From Parvibaculum sp045863935 (GTDB lineage: Bacteria; Pseudomonadota; Alphaproteobacteria; Parvibaculales; Parvibaculaceae), in NCBI RefSeq assembly GCF_045863935.1, contig NZ_BTVP01000004.1:66099-130098 (forward strand): a DNA stretch of 64,000 nt, in the 5' to 3' direction. Numbering within the stretch: position 1 is the first letter of the stretch; each line of letters starts with the position of its first letter. The notes beneath the pieces are model-generated. The model was not told the origin of the DNA and made no database searches. It saw only the letters and a list, made by a program, of their open reading frames with translations. The position numbers and the translations under genes were made by a program. Shown piece after piece: positions 36,738 to 46,059 of this stretch.

Positions 36738-37481
36738 TCAGATGAGTTCTCGCAATGTCAGAAGAGCGCCCGAGGCGAAAAGGAGCCAGACGAGAAGCCA
36801 GCGGAACTGGTGGTCGGTCAGACGGCGAAAAACTGCGATGCCGATTTGTGAAGAGATCAGGGTCGCTGGGAGTGCGATTGCCATCAGGATCAGCGTGTCG
36901 CGCGAATAGTATCCCTGCCAGGCGAAGAGGACAGCGGCGGTTCCGAGGATGACCACGTTGTAGGGCCGGAGCACGGCGCTGGTTTCGCCCTTCGTCCAGG
37001 GCCGCATCGCGCACCACATAGTCGGCAGCGCACCGGATAGTGAGGCCGCGCCCCCGAGGACGCCGCCCAAAAAGCCGACCACCGAGTCTGCAATCGGCAT
37101 CGGGCGATCAATCTGCGGGAGCGTTCGACGTAGCGCGAAGAACGCGCCGAAGAGAAGCATGAACCCGGCGATCACAAGCTTCAACGCCGCTGCGCTGATG
37201 AGGCTTAGCGCCGCCGACCCAAGCGGTATCCCGACGAGCGCAGGTAATAGGAACCGTGCGAGGCGTCCTGTTCCACCCCGGAGGTCGCGGCGAATGACCC
37301 AGATGCTTTGAAGCCCACTCACCACGGACATAGCCGCGACGATGGAGACCGCCTGCCAGGGCGGCATCACCTGAAGCCATATGCCGAGCGAGAGCAGCGC
37401 CGTGCCGAATCCGGCAAGCCCATTGATGAATCCGCCAGCGGCCGCGCCGGCCAGTAGAGCGAGTATAAGTTCAAGCGACAC
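36738..37481 (-). CDS. TauE/SafE-family membrane permease
   Basis: About 247 residues with seven to eight transmembrane segments. Signatures are INGLAGFGTALLSLGIWLQ and GFLGGVLGGAASLSGALPT. The family exports sulfite or organosulfonates or moves related anions; the substrate here is unknown. I chose the GTG at 37481 because AGGAAGA lies at ribosome-site distance; a TTG at 37508 is also open. It diverges from the MocR gene, with site B between them. Confidence 0.8.
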   Translation of the reverse strand: MSLELILALLAGAAAGGFINGLAGFGTALLSLGIWLQVMPPWQAVSIVAAMSVVSGLQSIWVIRRDLRGGTGRLARFLLPALVGIPLGSAALSLISAAALKLVIAGFMLLFGAFFALRRTLPQIDRPMPIADSVVGFLGGVLGGAASLSGALPTMWCAMRPWTKGETSAVLRPYNVVILGTAAVLFAWQGYYSRDTLILMAIALPATLISSQIGIAVFRRLTDHQFRWLLVWLLFASGALLTLRELI

Positions 37482-37538
37482 GTCAATATCTTCCTGGAAA
37501 GGCCGCAACTCGTTGCAGTCTTGACTTCTAATCGTATA

Positions 37539-37583
37539 ATGGCCTGATGAATCCCGCCATTTTGCCGAATGGAATCAGACCAA
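37539..37583 (+). promoter_or_regulatory. Putative MocR/PdxR binding site B (tauE / pdxR divergent promoter)
   Basis: ATGGCCTG at 37539 and CAGACCA at 37576, offset 37 bp, middle CCCGCCATTTTGCC. About 58 bp before the tauE GTG. The second half-site overlaps the first codons of the MocR gene, suggesting autorepression (or a later start). Confidence 0.7.
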
Positions 37584-39140
37584 TTGTTCAAGCACTCCCA
37601 ACTGGAATCCGTAAAAGCATGGCTCGCGCATCCCGCCCATGCGGCGATGCCGCTTCACGCGCGGATACAACGGGCGATCCGGCAACTGATCCTCGACGGC
37701 GCACTTGGTCCCGGTAAGCCGCTGCCGGCCTCGCGCGCGCTCGCCAGTTCGCTGGGCGTCTCGCGCGACACGATTGAGTCCGCTTACGCGCAGCTTCATG
37801 CCGAAGGGTTCATCGAACGACGGGTGGGCAGCGGCAGCTTCGTGGCCGAGATGACGGAGTTCACGCCAGGCAGGCGGCGCTCAAGGCGCGATGCGCTATT
37901 GCGCAATCAGGCGCCGAACCTCAGTAAGCGTGGCGCAGCTATGTTTCACAGCGGAGGCGTGCGCGGAATATTAGCGCCTCGTCCTTTTACGCAGGGCATA
38001 CCGGAAACGCGGACCTTCCCGCTTCAGCTATGGGAGCGTCTGGAGAGACAGGTCTTAAAGGAGGTCGGCACGCAAGCCCTTTTGCACGGCGATCCGCAAG
38101 GGGCCGAGCCGTTGCGGCGAGCAATCGCGGACTATGTGAACCTTGAACGTGGAGCCCGCGCCACAGCCGACCGCGTGCTGGTGCTCACCAGTTCCCAACA
38201 GGCGATGATGCTGTGCGCGACTATGCTGCTGGACCCCGGCGATCGAATTTTCATCGAAGATCCCGTTTATTACGGCGCGCGGAAGGCTTTCGACGCTGCC
38301 GGCCTCGAATGTGTGCCTGTTCGCGTCGATCGTCAGGGCATCGTGGTTGAGCAGATCATGGATGACCCGCGCAGGGCAAAGGCGGTCTCCCTGACACCTT
38401 CCCACCAGTTCCCGACCGGGGCGACGCTGGCGCTGGATCGCCGCCTGGCTCTGATCGAGTGGGCGGCCCAGCATCAGACATGGATCATCGAGGATGATTA
38501 TGACAGCGAGTTTCATTACGCAGGCAAGCCTACAGCCTGTGTGCAGGGCCTCGACCCGCATGACCGGACCATCTACATCGGCACCTTCACCAAATCTCTC
38601 TTTCCCGGTCTGCGGATAGGTTACGTTGTGCTGCCGCCGCAACTGGTGAAGCCTATGACCGTCGCACGGTCGCTACTTGACGGCCACACAGCCTCAATCG
38701 CGCAACTGACGTTGGCCCGGTTCATGGAGGGGGGACATTTCGGGGCACATGTTCGCGCCATGCGCGGCATTTATGCTGAGCGGCTCGAAGTGTTGGCCAA
38801 CCTTGTCAGGAAACATCTTTCGGCGTTTGTCGAGCCGAGGGTTCCTATCGGTGGACTGCAAATGCCCTGCGTGCTGACCTGCGACGTGTCCGAGCGTGCG
38901 GCGGTTGATGCGGCAAGGCGCGTAGGAGTCGACCTTACCGGCTTGTCGGCCCTTCACGCCGCCGGTACAGGCAAGGCAGGTTTTCTGATGGGCTTCGCGG
39001 CCTATACGCCGGCTGAGATCGAGGTCGCGGTCAGGAAACTTGCAAAAGCGCTTCAGTCTATAGCTTCGGAAAACGCCGCAGAATCAGGCGGCTCTAAGAG
39101 CCCATCATCCCCCGGCACCTCGTCGCCCAGAGCAAGCTGA
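37569..39140 (+). CDS. MocR/PdxR-type regulator (GntR HTH fused to aminotransferase domain)
   Basis: 523 residues. The N-terminal GntR winged helix is LHARIQRAIRQLILDGALGP, then LPASRALASSLGVSRDTIES. The fold-type-I aminotransferase-like domain binds PLP, with Lys about 342 in IYIGTFTKSLFPGLRIGY. DYDSEFHY and VSLTPSHQFPTG are also standard. MocR proteins use PLP or a PLP-amino acid adduct as effector and control PLP synthesis, GABA or related genes. It lies centrally, divergent from tauE and upstream of the glyA operon. The likely effector is PLP. An in-frame ATG at 37647 is possible but would remove part of the leader before the HTH. Confidence 0.9.
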   Translation: MESDQLFKHSQLESVKAWLAHPAHAAMPLHARIQRAIRQLILDGALGPGKPLPASRALASSLGVSRDTIESAYAQLHAEGFIERRVGSGSFVAEMTEFTPGRRRSRRDALLRNQAPNLSKRGAAMFHSGGVRGILAPRPFTQGIPETRTFPLQLWERLERQVLKEVGTQALLHGDPQGAEPLRRAIADYVNLERGARATADRVLVLTSSQQAMMLCATMLLDPGDRIFIEDPVYYGARKAFDAAGLECVPVRVDRQGIVVEQIMDDPRRAKAVSLTPSHQFPTGATLALDRRLALIEWAAQHQTWIIEDDYDSEFHYAGKPTACVQGLDPHDRTIYIGTFTKSLFPGLRIGYVVLPPQLVKPMTVARSLLDGHTASIAQLTLARFMEGGHFGAHVRAMRGIYAERLEVLANLVRKHLSAFVEPRVPIGGLQMPCVLTCDVSERAAVDAARRVGVDLTGLSALHAAGTGKAGFLMGFAAYTPAEIEVAVRKLAKALQSIASENAAESGGSKSPSSPGTSSPRAS

Positions 39141-39171
39141 CGCCCTGGACAGGAGCAAGTCAGCAATCAGA

Positions 39172-39216
39172 TTGGTCTGGAGCGCTATCTCGAAGTGGAT
39201 GGCTCTATCAGACCAC
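39172..39216 (-). promoter_or_regulatory. Putative MocR/PdxR binding site C (glyA operon)
   Basis: TTGGTCTG at 39172 and CAGACCA at 39209, offset 37 bp. On the minus strand the middle (GCCATCCACTT) matches the other sites better, so the site is reversed, as is the gene it precedes (glyA starts 87 bp later on plus). Orientation to the gene is thus the same as for sites A, B and D. Confidence 0.65.
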
Positions 39217-39302
39217 TCCTATGATAGGGACTGGCAGACAGTCCGCCGCCGCAGCTTCGTGCGACGCCGGATGATATTCCATGACCTTGAAGGAGATCAG
39301 CA

Positions 39303-40607
39303 ATGGAAGCATTGACCGCGCGCCCCCCAAGTCGGCCGATACCGGACGGAAGTATTGTCGACGCCAGCTTTTCAGGCGTTGACGGTGCCGTGTTCGAAGC
39401 GATTGCGGACGAGCGGGATCGTCAATGTAATTCCATCGAGCTAATCGCCTCGGAAAATTTCGTCAGCCCCGCCGTTCTCAAGGCCCAGGGTTCGATTCTC
39501 ACCAACAAATATGCCGAGGGCTACCCGCATCGTCGCTATTACGGCGGTTGCGTCAATGTCGACGTGGTCGAGAACCTGGCCATTGAGCGCGTGAAGCAGC
39601 TTTTCGGCAGCACCTACGCCAATGTCCAGCCGCATTCGGGAAGCCAGGCCAATCAAGCCGTGTTCCTCGCGCTTCTTCAGCCGGGCGATACGATCCTTGG
39701 CCTTGATCTGAAAGCGGGTGGCCACCTCACGCATGGTGCTCCGGTCAATATGTCGGGCCGATGGTTCGATGCGGTAAGCTACGGCGTCGATCCAGACAGC
39801 CATCTCGTCGACATGGATCACGTTGCGCAGCTCGCTCGCAAGCACCGCCCCAAGCTCCTGATCGCAGGTGGATCAGCTTATCCTCGTGTGTTGGACTTCG
39901 CGCGCTTCAGGCAGATCGCTGACGAGGTAGGCGCGATCCTGATGGTGGATATGGCGCATTTTGCCGGGTTGGTCGCGGGCGACGCCTTTCCATCGCCGAT
40001 GCCGTTCGCCCATGTCGTAACCTCAACAACGCACAAAACGTTGCGGGGACCACGCGGCGGCTTCGTGCTGACCAACGACGCCGAGATCGCGAAGAAGATC
40101 AATTCCGCGACATTCCCCGGCCTGCAGGGCGGCCCGCTCATGCACGTCATCGCGGCCAAGGCCGTGGCGTTCGGCGAGGCGCTTCAACCGGACTTCAAGA
40201 CCTATGCAAAGTTGGTCGTCGAGAACTGCCGTGTTCTCGCCCAGACGCTCGCCGACGATGGCTTGGCTATCACAACGGGCGGCACGGATTGCCACCTCGC
40301 GGTTGTCGATCTGCGCCCGCTCGGCGTCACTGGCAACATTGCCGAGAAGGCACTTGAGTCTGTCGGGATCACCCTCAACAAGAACGCGATCCCGAACGAT
40401 CCAGAAAAGCCGATGGTGACGTCCGGCATTCGGGTCGGCAGCGCGGCCGGAACCTCCCGCGGCTTCGGCCCCGACGAATACCGTCAGATCGGGGGGCTTA
40501 TCCTCGACACGCTTCATGCCATTCGTGGCGAAACGCTCTACGCCAATCGGGAACGTATCAACGGACAGGTGCGCGATCTCGTGGCGCGTTTCCCATTGCC
40601 TTATTGA
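39303..40607 (+). CDS. glyA: Serine hydroxymethyltransferase
   Basis: PLP enzyme converting serine and tetrahydrofolate to glycine and methylene-THF. 434 residues: CNSIELIASENFVSPAVL, YAEGYPHRRYYGGC, and the Schiff-base Lys about 245 in TTHKTLRGPRGGFVL. The motifs look intact. There must be another housekeeping glyA in such a genome, so this is probably an extra copy. First gene of a four-gene operon with site C upstream. It could supply glycine for the hemA enzyme encoded in the same cargo. Confidence 0.93.
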   Translation: MEALTARPPSRPIPDGSIVDASFSGVDGAVFEAIADERDRQCNSIELIASENFVSPAVLKAQGSILTNKYAEGYPHRRYYGGCVNVDVVENLAIERVKQLFGSTYANVQPHSGSQANQAVFLALLQPGDTILGLDLKAGGHLTHGAPVNMSGRWFDAVSYGVDPDSHLVDMDHVAQLARKHRPKLLIAGGSAYPRVLDFARFRQIADEVGAILMVDMAHFAGLVAGDAFPSPMPFAHVVTSTTHKTLRGPRGGFVLTNDAEIAKKINSATFPGLQGGPLMHVIAAKAVAFGEALQPDFKTYAKLVVENCRVLAQTLADDGLAITTGGTDCHLAVVDLRPLGVTGNIAEKALESVGITLNKNAIPNDPEKPMVTSGIRVGSAAGTSRGFGPDEYRQIGGLILDTLHAIRGETLYANRERINGQVRDLVARFPLPY

Positions 40608-40634
40608 CCGTCCTGGCGCGGGGCCTGTTCTGAC

Positions 40635-41450
40635 ATGACTTCATCCCTCAAGGCCGATCTTTCGCCTGCGGACATTGCGCGCTTCGGTGACGATCCCGTC
40701 ACCTCCTTCGCCGTGAACCTGAGAGCGGTGAAGGAGCGTATCGCTGCGGCCAGCCTTCGCAGCGGCCGTAGTCCCAGAGATGTGCGCCTTCTGCCCGTCA
40801 CCAAGACGGTCCCCGCCCATATTCTGCGCTTCGCCTTCGCAGCAGGCATCTCTGATTTCGGCGAGAACAAGCTGCAGGAGGCGCGCGACAAGCAAGCCGA
40901 TCTCTCAGATCTGGAGATCCGTTGGAGCATCATCGGCCATCTCCAAACGAACAAGGTGAAATATCTTGTTCGCTTCGCGTCGGAGTTTCACGCGCTCGAC
41001 AGCGTCCGTCTGGCCGAGGAGATGAACCGTCGCTTGGATGCCGAAGGCCGTGATCTCGACGTTTTCGTTCAGGTGAACACGTCGGGCGAGGACAGCAAGT
41101 ATGGTTTGCAACCAGATGAGCTGGTCCCGTTTGTCGAGCGCTTATCTGAATACCCTCGGCTGAAGCCGCAGGGGCTGATGACGCTTGCGATCTTCAGTGC
41201 CGATGCGGAGCGTGTGCGAACCTGTTTCCAATTGCTACGCAACTTGCGGGATCGCGCTGTCCACGTTCATCCCGGCCTGACCCAACTGTCGATGGGCATG
41301 TCTAGCGATTTCGAGATAGCGATCGAGGAAGGCGCGGATGTTGTCCGGGTCGGCCAAGCTATCTTCGGTCCCCGGCCTGGAGGAGACGCACTTTATTGGC
41401 CGGGTCTCATCCCCAATCCTCAATCTCAAGAACAAAAAGAAGAAATATGA
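40635..41450 (+). CDS. YggS/PROSC-family PLP homeostasis protein
   Basis: 271 residues of the alanine-racemase-like TIM barrel with the PLP Lys in LLPVTKTVPA. Further motifs are ISDFGENKLQEARDK, WSIIGHLQTNKVKYL, VNTSGEDSKYG and SMGMSSDFEIAIEEGADVVR. The family carries and buffers PLP and has no known catalytic activity. The N-terminal ~25 residues are extra. 27 bp after glyA, and the degT start follows its stop directly. Confidence 0.9.
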   Translation: MTSSLKADLSPADIARFGDDPVTSFAVNLRAVKERIAAASLRSGRSPRDVRLLPVTKTVPAHILRFAFAAGISDFGENKLQEARDKQADLSDLEIRWSIIGHLQTNKVKYLVRFASEFHALDSVRLAEEMNRRLDAEGRDLDVFVQVNTSGEDSKYGLQPDELVPFVERLSEYPRLKPQGLMTLAIFSADAERVRTCFQLLRNLRDRAVHVHPGLTQLSMGMSSDFEIAIEEGADVVRVGQAIFGPRPGGDALYWPGLIPNPQSQEQKEEI

Positions 41451-42608
41451 ATGTCTATCCCCTTCATCGATATCCAGGCTCAACGCGGTCTTATTGGCGA
41501 CGCGATTGATACAGCCATGCTCGCTGTAGCAAAGAGCGGCCAGTTCATCATGGGGCCGCAGGTTCGTGAGTTTGAAACGAAGCTCGCAGCCTTCGGCGAG
41601 GCCAAGCACGCTCTGTCGTGCTCGAATGGCACCGACTCGTTGATGTTCCTATTGATGGCCTGGGGCGTCGGGCCGGGCGATGCCGTGTTCTGTCCGTCAT
41701 TCACTTTCGCCGCGACCGCTGAGGTCGTTGCCCTCGTCGGCGCCACGCCCGTCTTTGTCGACATCGACCCGGACACCTACAACATGGACGCAGTTCACCT
41801 AGAGGCGGCGATCGAGGTGATAAAGCGGGAGGGTCGATTCAGGCCCCGCGTTGTTATTGCGGTTGATCTCTTCGGACAACCCGCCGACTACCCCGCCATC
41901 GCTGCTGTCACCCGTGAATACGGTTTGAAGCTGCTGGCTGACACCGCACAGGGCTTTGGTTGTCGCCTCCAAGAGAAGCATCCTCTTCACTGGGCGGACG
42001 CATCAAGCCTCTCGTTTTTTCCGGCAAAGCCGCTCGGAGCCTATGGCGATGGCGGCGCCATTTTGACCAACGATGACGAACTCCATGACGTCCTCACCTC
42101 CATCCGGGTCCATGGCCAGGCTACGTCACGCGACGCCGCAGCTCGTGGCTTCGAGCATGATCCGAAATATCTCAACATGCGCCTCGGCTCGAACGGTCGC
42201 CTCGATACGATTCAGGCCGCAGTCCTGATTGAGAAGCTCGCGATCTTCGACGATGAGATCGCCCGCCGCAACCGCATCGCTGCCCGTTACGGCGATGCGC
42301 TCGCGCCTCACGTCGCGGTTGTGCCGTCAGTTATCGTCGGTGGCGTTTCGGTATGGGCGCAATACACCATCGAACATGAAGACCGGGACGGGCTGGCCGC
42401 GCACTTGAAATCGCGCGGTATTCCGACGGCCGTTTATTACCCGATCCCACTCCACCAGCAGCCCGCCTATAGCCATTATCCTGTTGGCCCGAGCGGATTG
42501 GCTGTCACGGAAAGTAAGGCGAAGCGCGTCATCAGCCTGCCCATGAGCGCCTACCTCGACGAAGGTATCCAGGACACGATCGTCGAGGGCCTGAAATCTT
42601 ATGGCTGA
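41451..42608 (+). CDS. DegT/DnrJ/EryC1-family aminotransferase
   Basis: 385 residues: MSIPFIDIQAQRGLIGDAID, GRPAQ-like ALSCSNGTDSLMFLLMAWG, and the active-site Lys in SLSFFPAKPLGAYGDGGAIL. The family transaminates keto-sugars in O-antigen and antibiotic biosynthesis, but neither sugar synthesis nor glycosyltransferase genes are near. The substrate here is therefore open, and could be a small keto compound. Overlaps the MFS gene by 8 bp. Confidence 0.88.
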   Translation: MSIPFIDIQAQRGLIGDAIDTAMLAVAKSGQFIMGPQVREFETKLAAFGEAKHALSCSNGTDSLMFLLMAWGVGPGDAVFCPSFTFAATAEVVALVGATPVFVDIDPDTYNMDAVHLEAAIEVIKREGRFRPRVVIAVDLFGQPADYPAIAAVTREYGLKLLADTAQGFGCRLQEKHPLHWADASSLSFFPAKPLGAYGDGGAILTNDDELHDVLTSIRVHGQATSRDAAARGFEHDPKYLNMRLGSNGRLDTIQAAVLIEKLAIFDDEIARRNRIAARYGDALAPHVAVVPSVIVGGVSVWAQYTIEHEDRDGLAAHLKSRGIPTAVYYPIPLHQQPAYSHYPVGPSGLAVTESKAKRVISLPMSAYLDEGIQDTIVEGLKSYG

Positions 42609-43872
42609 GCGAGGCAGTGCAGCGATCCAAGCTGGACGTCAGGCTGGACCGCTTCGCGACGCTCTCCTGTTTGGGGCGCCGCTTCTTGTCCTTGCCTTGG
42701 GACACATGCTCTCGAACATGCTGCGCACGCTGCCGGCGATCGCAGCCGATGTCATCAGCAGCGACATCGCAGTTTCGTCGGAAAGCCTTGCCAGCATCAC
42801 CGGGGCATACCATTTCGCCTTCGCGGCCGGGCAGATTCCAGTCGGCGTCGCTCTGGATCGTTATGGGGTTCGCACCGTATCCTTGACCCTGTTCGCCATT
42901 GTCACGGCCGGCGCTGTCCTTGCAGCGAGTGTCGGCGGCGCAGTAGGCTTTCTCATCGCGCAGATCGTCCTCGGTATCGGCTGCTGCGGGATGCTGTTGT
43001 GCCCGATGACGTTGGCCGCCAAGCTGCTGACTCCCAAGCAGTTCGGGTTGTGGTCCGGCCTCATCCAGGGCGTCGGCAATGCCGGGATGTTGCTGTCAGC
43101 GAGTCCGATGGCATGGCTTGTCGAGCAATATGGATGGCGCGCGGGGTTCTGGGTCTCAGCGATCCTGGCCGTCCTTATAGCAGCGTTAGTTTCGAACTTC
43201 GTTCCCAACGCCGCGCCGGATCGAATGGCGGCTCGGACGACTTTGAAGGCGGAGGCGCGGGAGGTCGTGCAGATCGGGCTTTCGCGCCGTCTGCGCGGCG
43301 TCATCATCCTCGCCTTCTCCTCCTTCGCAGCCGCCATCGCTGTGCGTGGGCTTTGGGGCGGGCCTTGGCTAATGGAAATCAAACAGCTCGGCCGTGTCGA
43401 CGCAGGGAACGCGCTGCTGCCATTGACGCTCGCGCTTGTGGTCGGGCCGATGATCTACGGCATCCTCGATCGCCGCCTCGGCCAGCGCCGCGGACTCCTC
43501 ATCTACGGCCATGTGGTAGCAGGGGGCGCACTGTTGGCCGTCTCTGCGGGAGGGCCGGCTGGCATCCTCTCTCACACAGTCGGCGCAACCGTCCTGCAGG
43601 CTGGTTTCGATGTGTGGGCGTTCTTCGTCTTCGGAGCGGCTATTGCGGTGCAACCACTTCTCTTCGCAATGGGACGCGCCGCTGTATCCCCCGATCGAGC
43701 GGGTAAGGCGTTAGCGGCCGTGAATCTCTCGTTCTTCGGAGGAGCCGCCGTCCTTCAGGCGCTGACCACTCCCGTGGCGGCGACGTGGGGCCTCTCCGCA
43801 GTTATGAGCTTCCTCGGCCTGGTCGTGTTGGCCGCGACGGCGGCCTTTACGGTTCTGACGAAAAGAATTTGA
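42601..43872 (+). CDS. MFS transporter (likely exporter)
   Basis: 423 residues with 12 predicted membrane segments. MFS signatures are GQIPVGVALDRYGVR (motif A-like between helices 2 and 3) and GNAGMLLSASPMAWLVEQYG. Last gene of the glyA operon. Its position after two biosynthetic-type PLP proteins suggests that it exports their product or a related toxin; direction is inferred. Confidence 0.85.
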   Translation: MAERGSAAIQAGRQAGPLRDALLFGAPLLVLALGHMLSNMLRTLPAIAADVISSDIAVSSESLASITGAYHFAFAAGQIPVGVALDRYGVRTVSLTLFAIVTAGAVLAASVGGAVGFLIAQIVLGIGCCGMLLCPMTLAAKLLTPKQFGLWSGLIQGVGNAGMLLSASPMAWLVEQYGWRAGFWVSAILAVLIAALVSNFVPNAAPDRMAARTTLKAEAREVVQIGLSRRLRGVIILAFSSFAAAIAVRGLWGGPWLMEIKQLGRVDAGNALLPLTLALVVGPMIYGILDRRLGQRRGLLIYGHVVAGGALLAVSAGGPAGILSHTVGATVLQAGFDVWAFFVFGAAIAVQPLLFAMGRAAVSPDRAGKALAAVNLSFFGGAAVLQALTTPVAATWGLSAVMSFLGLVVLAATAAFTVLTKRI

Positions 43873-44011
43873 CGGTAACGTGCTCTCAGGCCGACCTGTC
43901 GGCAGAGATCACGGCTGCACACTTGGTTAGCCACTTCCACATCATGACGGTCCCGGCGCTTCTTTCGCTGCTCGGCGAGGGCTGGGCCGCAGTTGACGAG
44001 GACGCCACCAG
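43873..44011. other. Convergent gap between MFS and AhpD-like genes
   Basis: 139 bp between the two converging operons. No convincing terminator hairpin with a T-run was found. Confidence 0.3.
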
Positions 44012-44449
44012 CTATCGATGGACCAACCGCGAGCTGACGGCGATGCGATTCCAGATGTTGATGGTGCCGATCGCGACGATGAGCTGTGCGATTTGTTCTT
44101 CGGAAAAATGCTGACGCACCAGGTCGTAAGCACCATCGGGAGCGCCCGTCTGGGAAATGAGGGTTAGGCTTTCCGTCCACTCGAGAGCAGCGCGTTCCCG
44201 TTCGTTGAACAGCGGAGATTCCCGCCATACCGAAACTAGAGGGAGCTTTTGAGCTGGAATGCCGTCAGCTACGGATTCCTTGACGTGCATGTCGACGCAA
44301 TAGGCGCACCCGTTGATCTGTGACGCCCTCAGCTTGATCAGATGCAGCAAATTGAGGTCGATACCGGATTGCTTGACTGCGGTATCGAGCGCGAACACGG
44401 CTGCATAAAGGCTCGGCGTGGTGGCAGATACGTTAAGTCGTTGTTTCAT
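44012..44449 (-). CDS. Carboxymuconolactone decarboxylase / AhpD-family protein
   Basis: 145 residues. The AhpD-type CxxC-x3-H is INGCAYCVDMHVKE, a redox-active pair used by alkylhydroperoxidase-like proteins. The ATG at 44449 was chosen; the longer frame upstream has no family features. Last gene of the minus-strand operon headed by the GNAT at 48987. Family members of this type are often near MocR genes; a peroxidase or thiol-redox role is inferred. Confidence 0.85.
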   Translation of the reverse strand: MKQRLNVSATTPSLYAAVFALDTAVKQSGIDLNLLHLIKLRASQINGCAYCVDMHVKESVADGIPAQKLPLVSVWRESPLFNERERAALEWTESLTLISQTGAPDGAYDLVRQHFSEEQIAQLIVAIGTINIWNRIAVSSRLVHR

Positions 44450-44547
44450 AGAATTCCTTTGGGTTGTGCGGTCGGTGGCTTTTAGGGAACCGCTGTCGAG
44501 CCGGGCTCTAGATCCGGGATCGGGGGGTGATAAGGCAGCGGATGGGA

Positions 44548-45297
44548 TCATCTTCCGGACAACAATTGTGACGTCGCGTAGCGGGCGAAAGCGGAAAGAA
44601 TCGACGGGGCCTCCGTCGAAGGCTTTACCAATCGCCGCAACTCAACGGCATCCAGCCCCTGTTTGGTGAGTTGCTTCGCAAGCACATCAACATAGGCGCC
44701 CATGATCTCAGCCGAGTATTCCGGATGAAACTGCACTCCCCAGGCATTTTCTCCGTAACGGAATGCATGGTTCTGGTCGGCATCGGATCGTGCCAGGCGA
44801 ACGGCTCCGTCCGGCAATCGAGTCACAGACTGCCAATGCACCGTCTGCGCCAGGAACCGCTCCGGCACGTCCGCGAAGAGCGGGTCAACATTCGCCCGCT
44901 CCGTGCAAGCGACGGTGACTGTGCCGATCTCTACGCCCTGCGGACGCTGTTCGACTTCGCCTCCCAATGCGTGCGCGAGCAGTTGGTGGCCATAGCAGAT
45001 CCCGAGGATCGGCAGCCCATCACGCACCGCGCGAACTGTCCATTGCTTAAGGGTCTCGCTCCATGGCTCCCGGTCAGTAACCATTGCGTGGGAGCCCGTG
45101 ATGACTGCCCCGGCGAACTGGTTGGACTCCGGCAAAGGATCGGCTGTTCTAGCGTCAACAACTTTGACAGCACTTGCCGCAGCGCCGATCGCGGCGCGAA
45201 TCCAATCCTCATAGTCGCCCTGCGTCTCGACCATCGAAGGGTAGGCTTCTCCGGCCTTGAGTATTGCGATGGGTTTGGTGGCGACTGTGTAATCCAT
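44548..45297 (-). CDS. Class I glutamine amidotransferase-like protein (stand-alone)
   Basis: 249 residues. The catalytic Cys is in LGICYGHQLLAHALGG, and the His/Glu pair in WGVQFHPEYSAEI. There is no synthetase domain, so this is a single-domain enzyme such as those acting on gamma-glutamyl compounds. The start is the ATG at 45297 (MDYTVATKPIAIL). It lies 16 bp after a GNAT gene. The target is unknown; hydrolysis of a gamma-glutamyl conjugate would fit a detoxification operon. Confidence 0.82.
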   Translation of the reverse strand: MDYTVATKPIAILKAGEAYPSMVETQGDYEDWIRAAIGAAASAVKVVDARTADPLPESNQFAGAVITGSHAMVTDREPWSETLKQWTVRAVRDGLPILGICYGHQLLAHALGGEVEQRPQGVEIGTVTVACTERANVDPLFADVPERFLAQTVHWQSVTRLPDGAVRLARSDADQNHAFRYGENAWGVQFHPEYSAEIMGAYVDVLAKQLTKQGLDAVELRRLVKPSTEAPSILSAFARYATSQLLSGR

Positions 45298-45313
45298 AAG
45301 CCAGATTCCGAGC

Positions 45314-45757
45314 TTAAAATTGCAGTCGATAGCGGACGAATTCGTCTGCTTCGACAAACTCGTCATAGAGGCGGCGGGCCGGGTTATCATCGCGCGTATG
45401 CCAATACAGGGTCGACCAGCTCTTCTCCCGGCCGCGGTCAACCAGGTCCTGTATCAGTTTCCTGCCGATTCCCTTTCCTCGACAGGCAGGATCGACGAAC
45501 AGGTCTTCGAGATAGCAAACGGGACCAGCTACCCAGGTGCCGTGATGCAGGACGCTGACGCTGAATCCCACCGGGTTTGCGCCAATTTCGGCGATACGCC
45601 CCATGACAGATGATCCGGGGTCTAGAATGCGTTGCCAGGTTCGGGAGGTGATTTCAGACGCGACGCTTGTCTCGTAAAAGGCGTTGTAGCCGTCCCAAAG
45701 CCGGCGCCATTCAGTCTCATCTAACGGCTGTATGTCGCGGATGATGATGTCGTTCAT
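45314..45757 (-). CDS. GNAT-family N-acetyltransferase
   Basis: 147 residues: IIIRDIQPLDETEWRRLWDG, the acetyl-CoA loop LFVDPACRGKGIGRKLIQDL and LYWHTRDDNPARRLYDEFV. Cytosolic acyltransferase; substrate unknown. It resembles the GNAT at 46060 in layout. The start is the ATG at 45757. Confidence 0.87.
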   Translation of the reverse strand: MNDIIIRDIQPLDETEWRRLWDGYNAFYETSVASEITSRTWQRILDPGSSVMGRIAEIGANPVGFSVSVLHHGTWVAGPVCYLEDLFVDPACRGKGIGRKLIQDLVDRGREKSWSTLYWHTRDDNPARRLYDEFVEADEFVRYRLQF

Positions 45758-45783
45758 TAAGCAGGCCTCCAGTGCCTGGCCGG

Positions 45784-46050
45784 CTACTGTAGCGCCGGAG
45801 TATCCTCGACTTGTTCGCGACATTTCGCGTTGAAGACGCGCTCGGTCGATGCGGGCTGTTTCAGCAGCATGGCTGGCGGTCGGATCGGCCGCGGCGTGAG
45901 ATTGCCACCGCAATTCGGGCAATTGCCGCCCGGAAAGGAGTCGGCACAAGCCACGCAAAAGGTGCATTCAAAGGTGCAGATGCGGGCGTCGCTACTCTCC
46001 GGCGGAAGATCACGGTCGCAGCATTCGCAATTCGGACGCAGTTCAAGCAT
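45784..46050 (-). CDS. DUF1272 zinc-ribbon protein
   Basis: 88 residues with paired cysteines for zinc: LRPNCECCDRDLPP, ICTFECTFCVACAD and CPNCGGNL. Family of unknown function, often seen near MocR regulators and GNATs. The C-terminal ~30 residues are extra. 9 bp downstream of the GNAT gene at 46060. Confidence 0.85.
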   Translation of the reverse strand: MLELRPNCECCDRDLPPESSDARICTFECTFCVACADSFPGGNCPNCGGNLTPRPIRPPAMLLKQPASTERVFNAKCREQVEDTPALQ

Positions 46051-46059
46051 GAAGCCTCT

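Noticed and set aside
36568..37017. 149-codon minus-strand frame overlapping the TauE gene
   Set aside because: Overlaps a clear membrane protein in another frame and matches no family.
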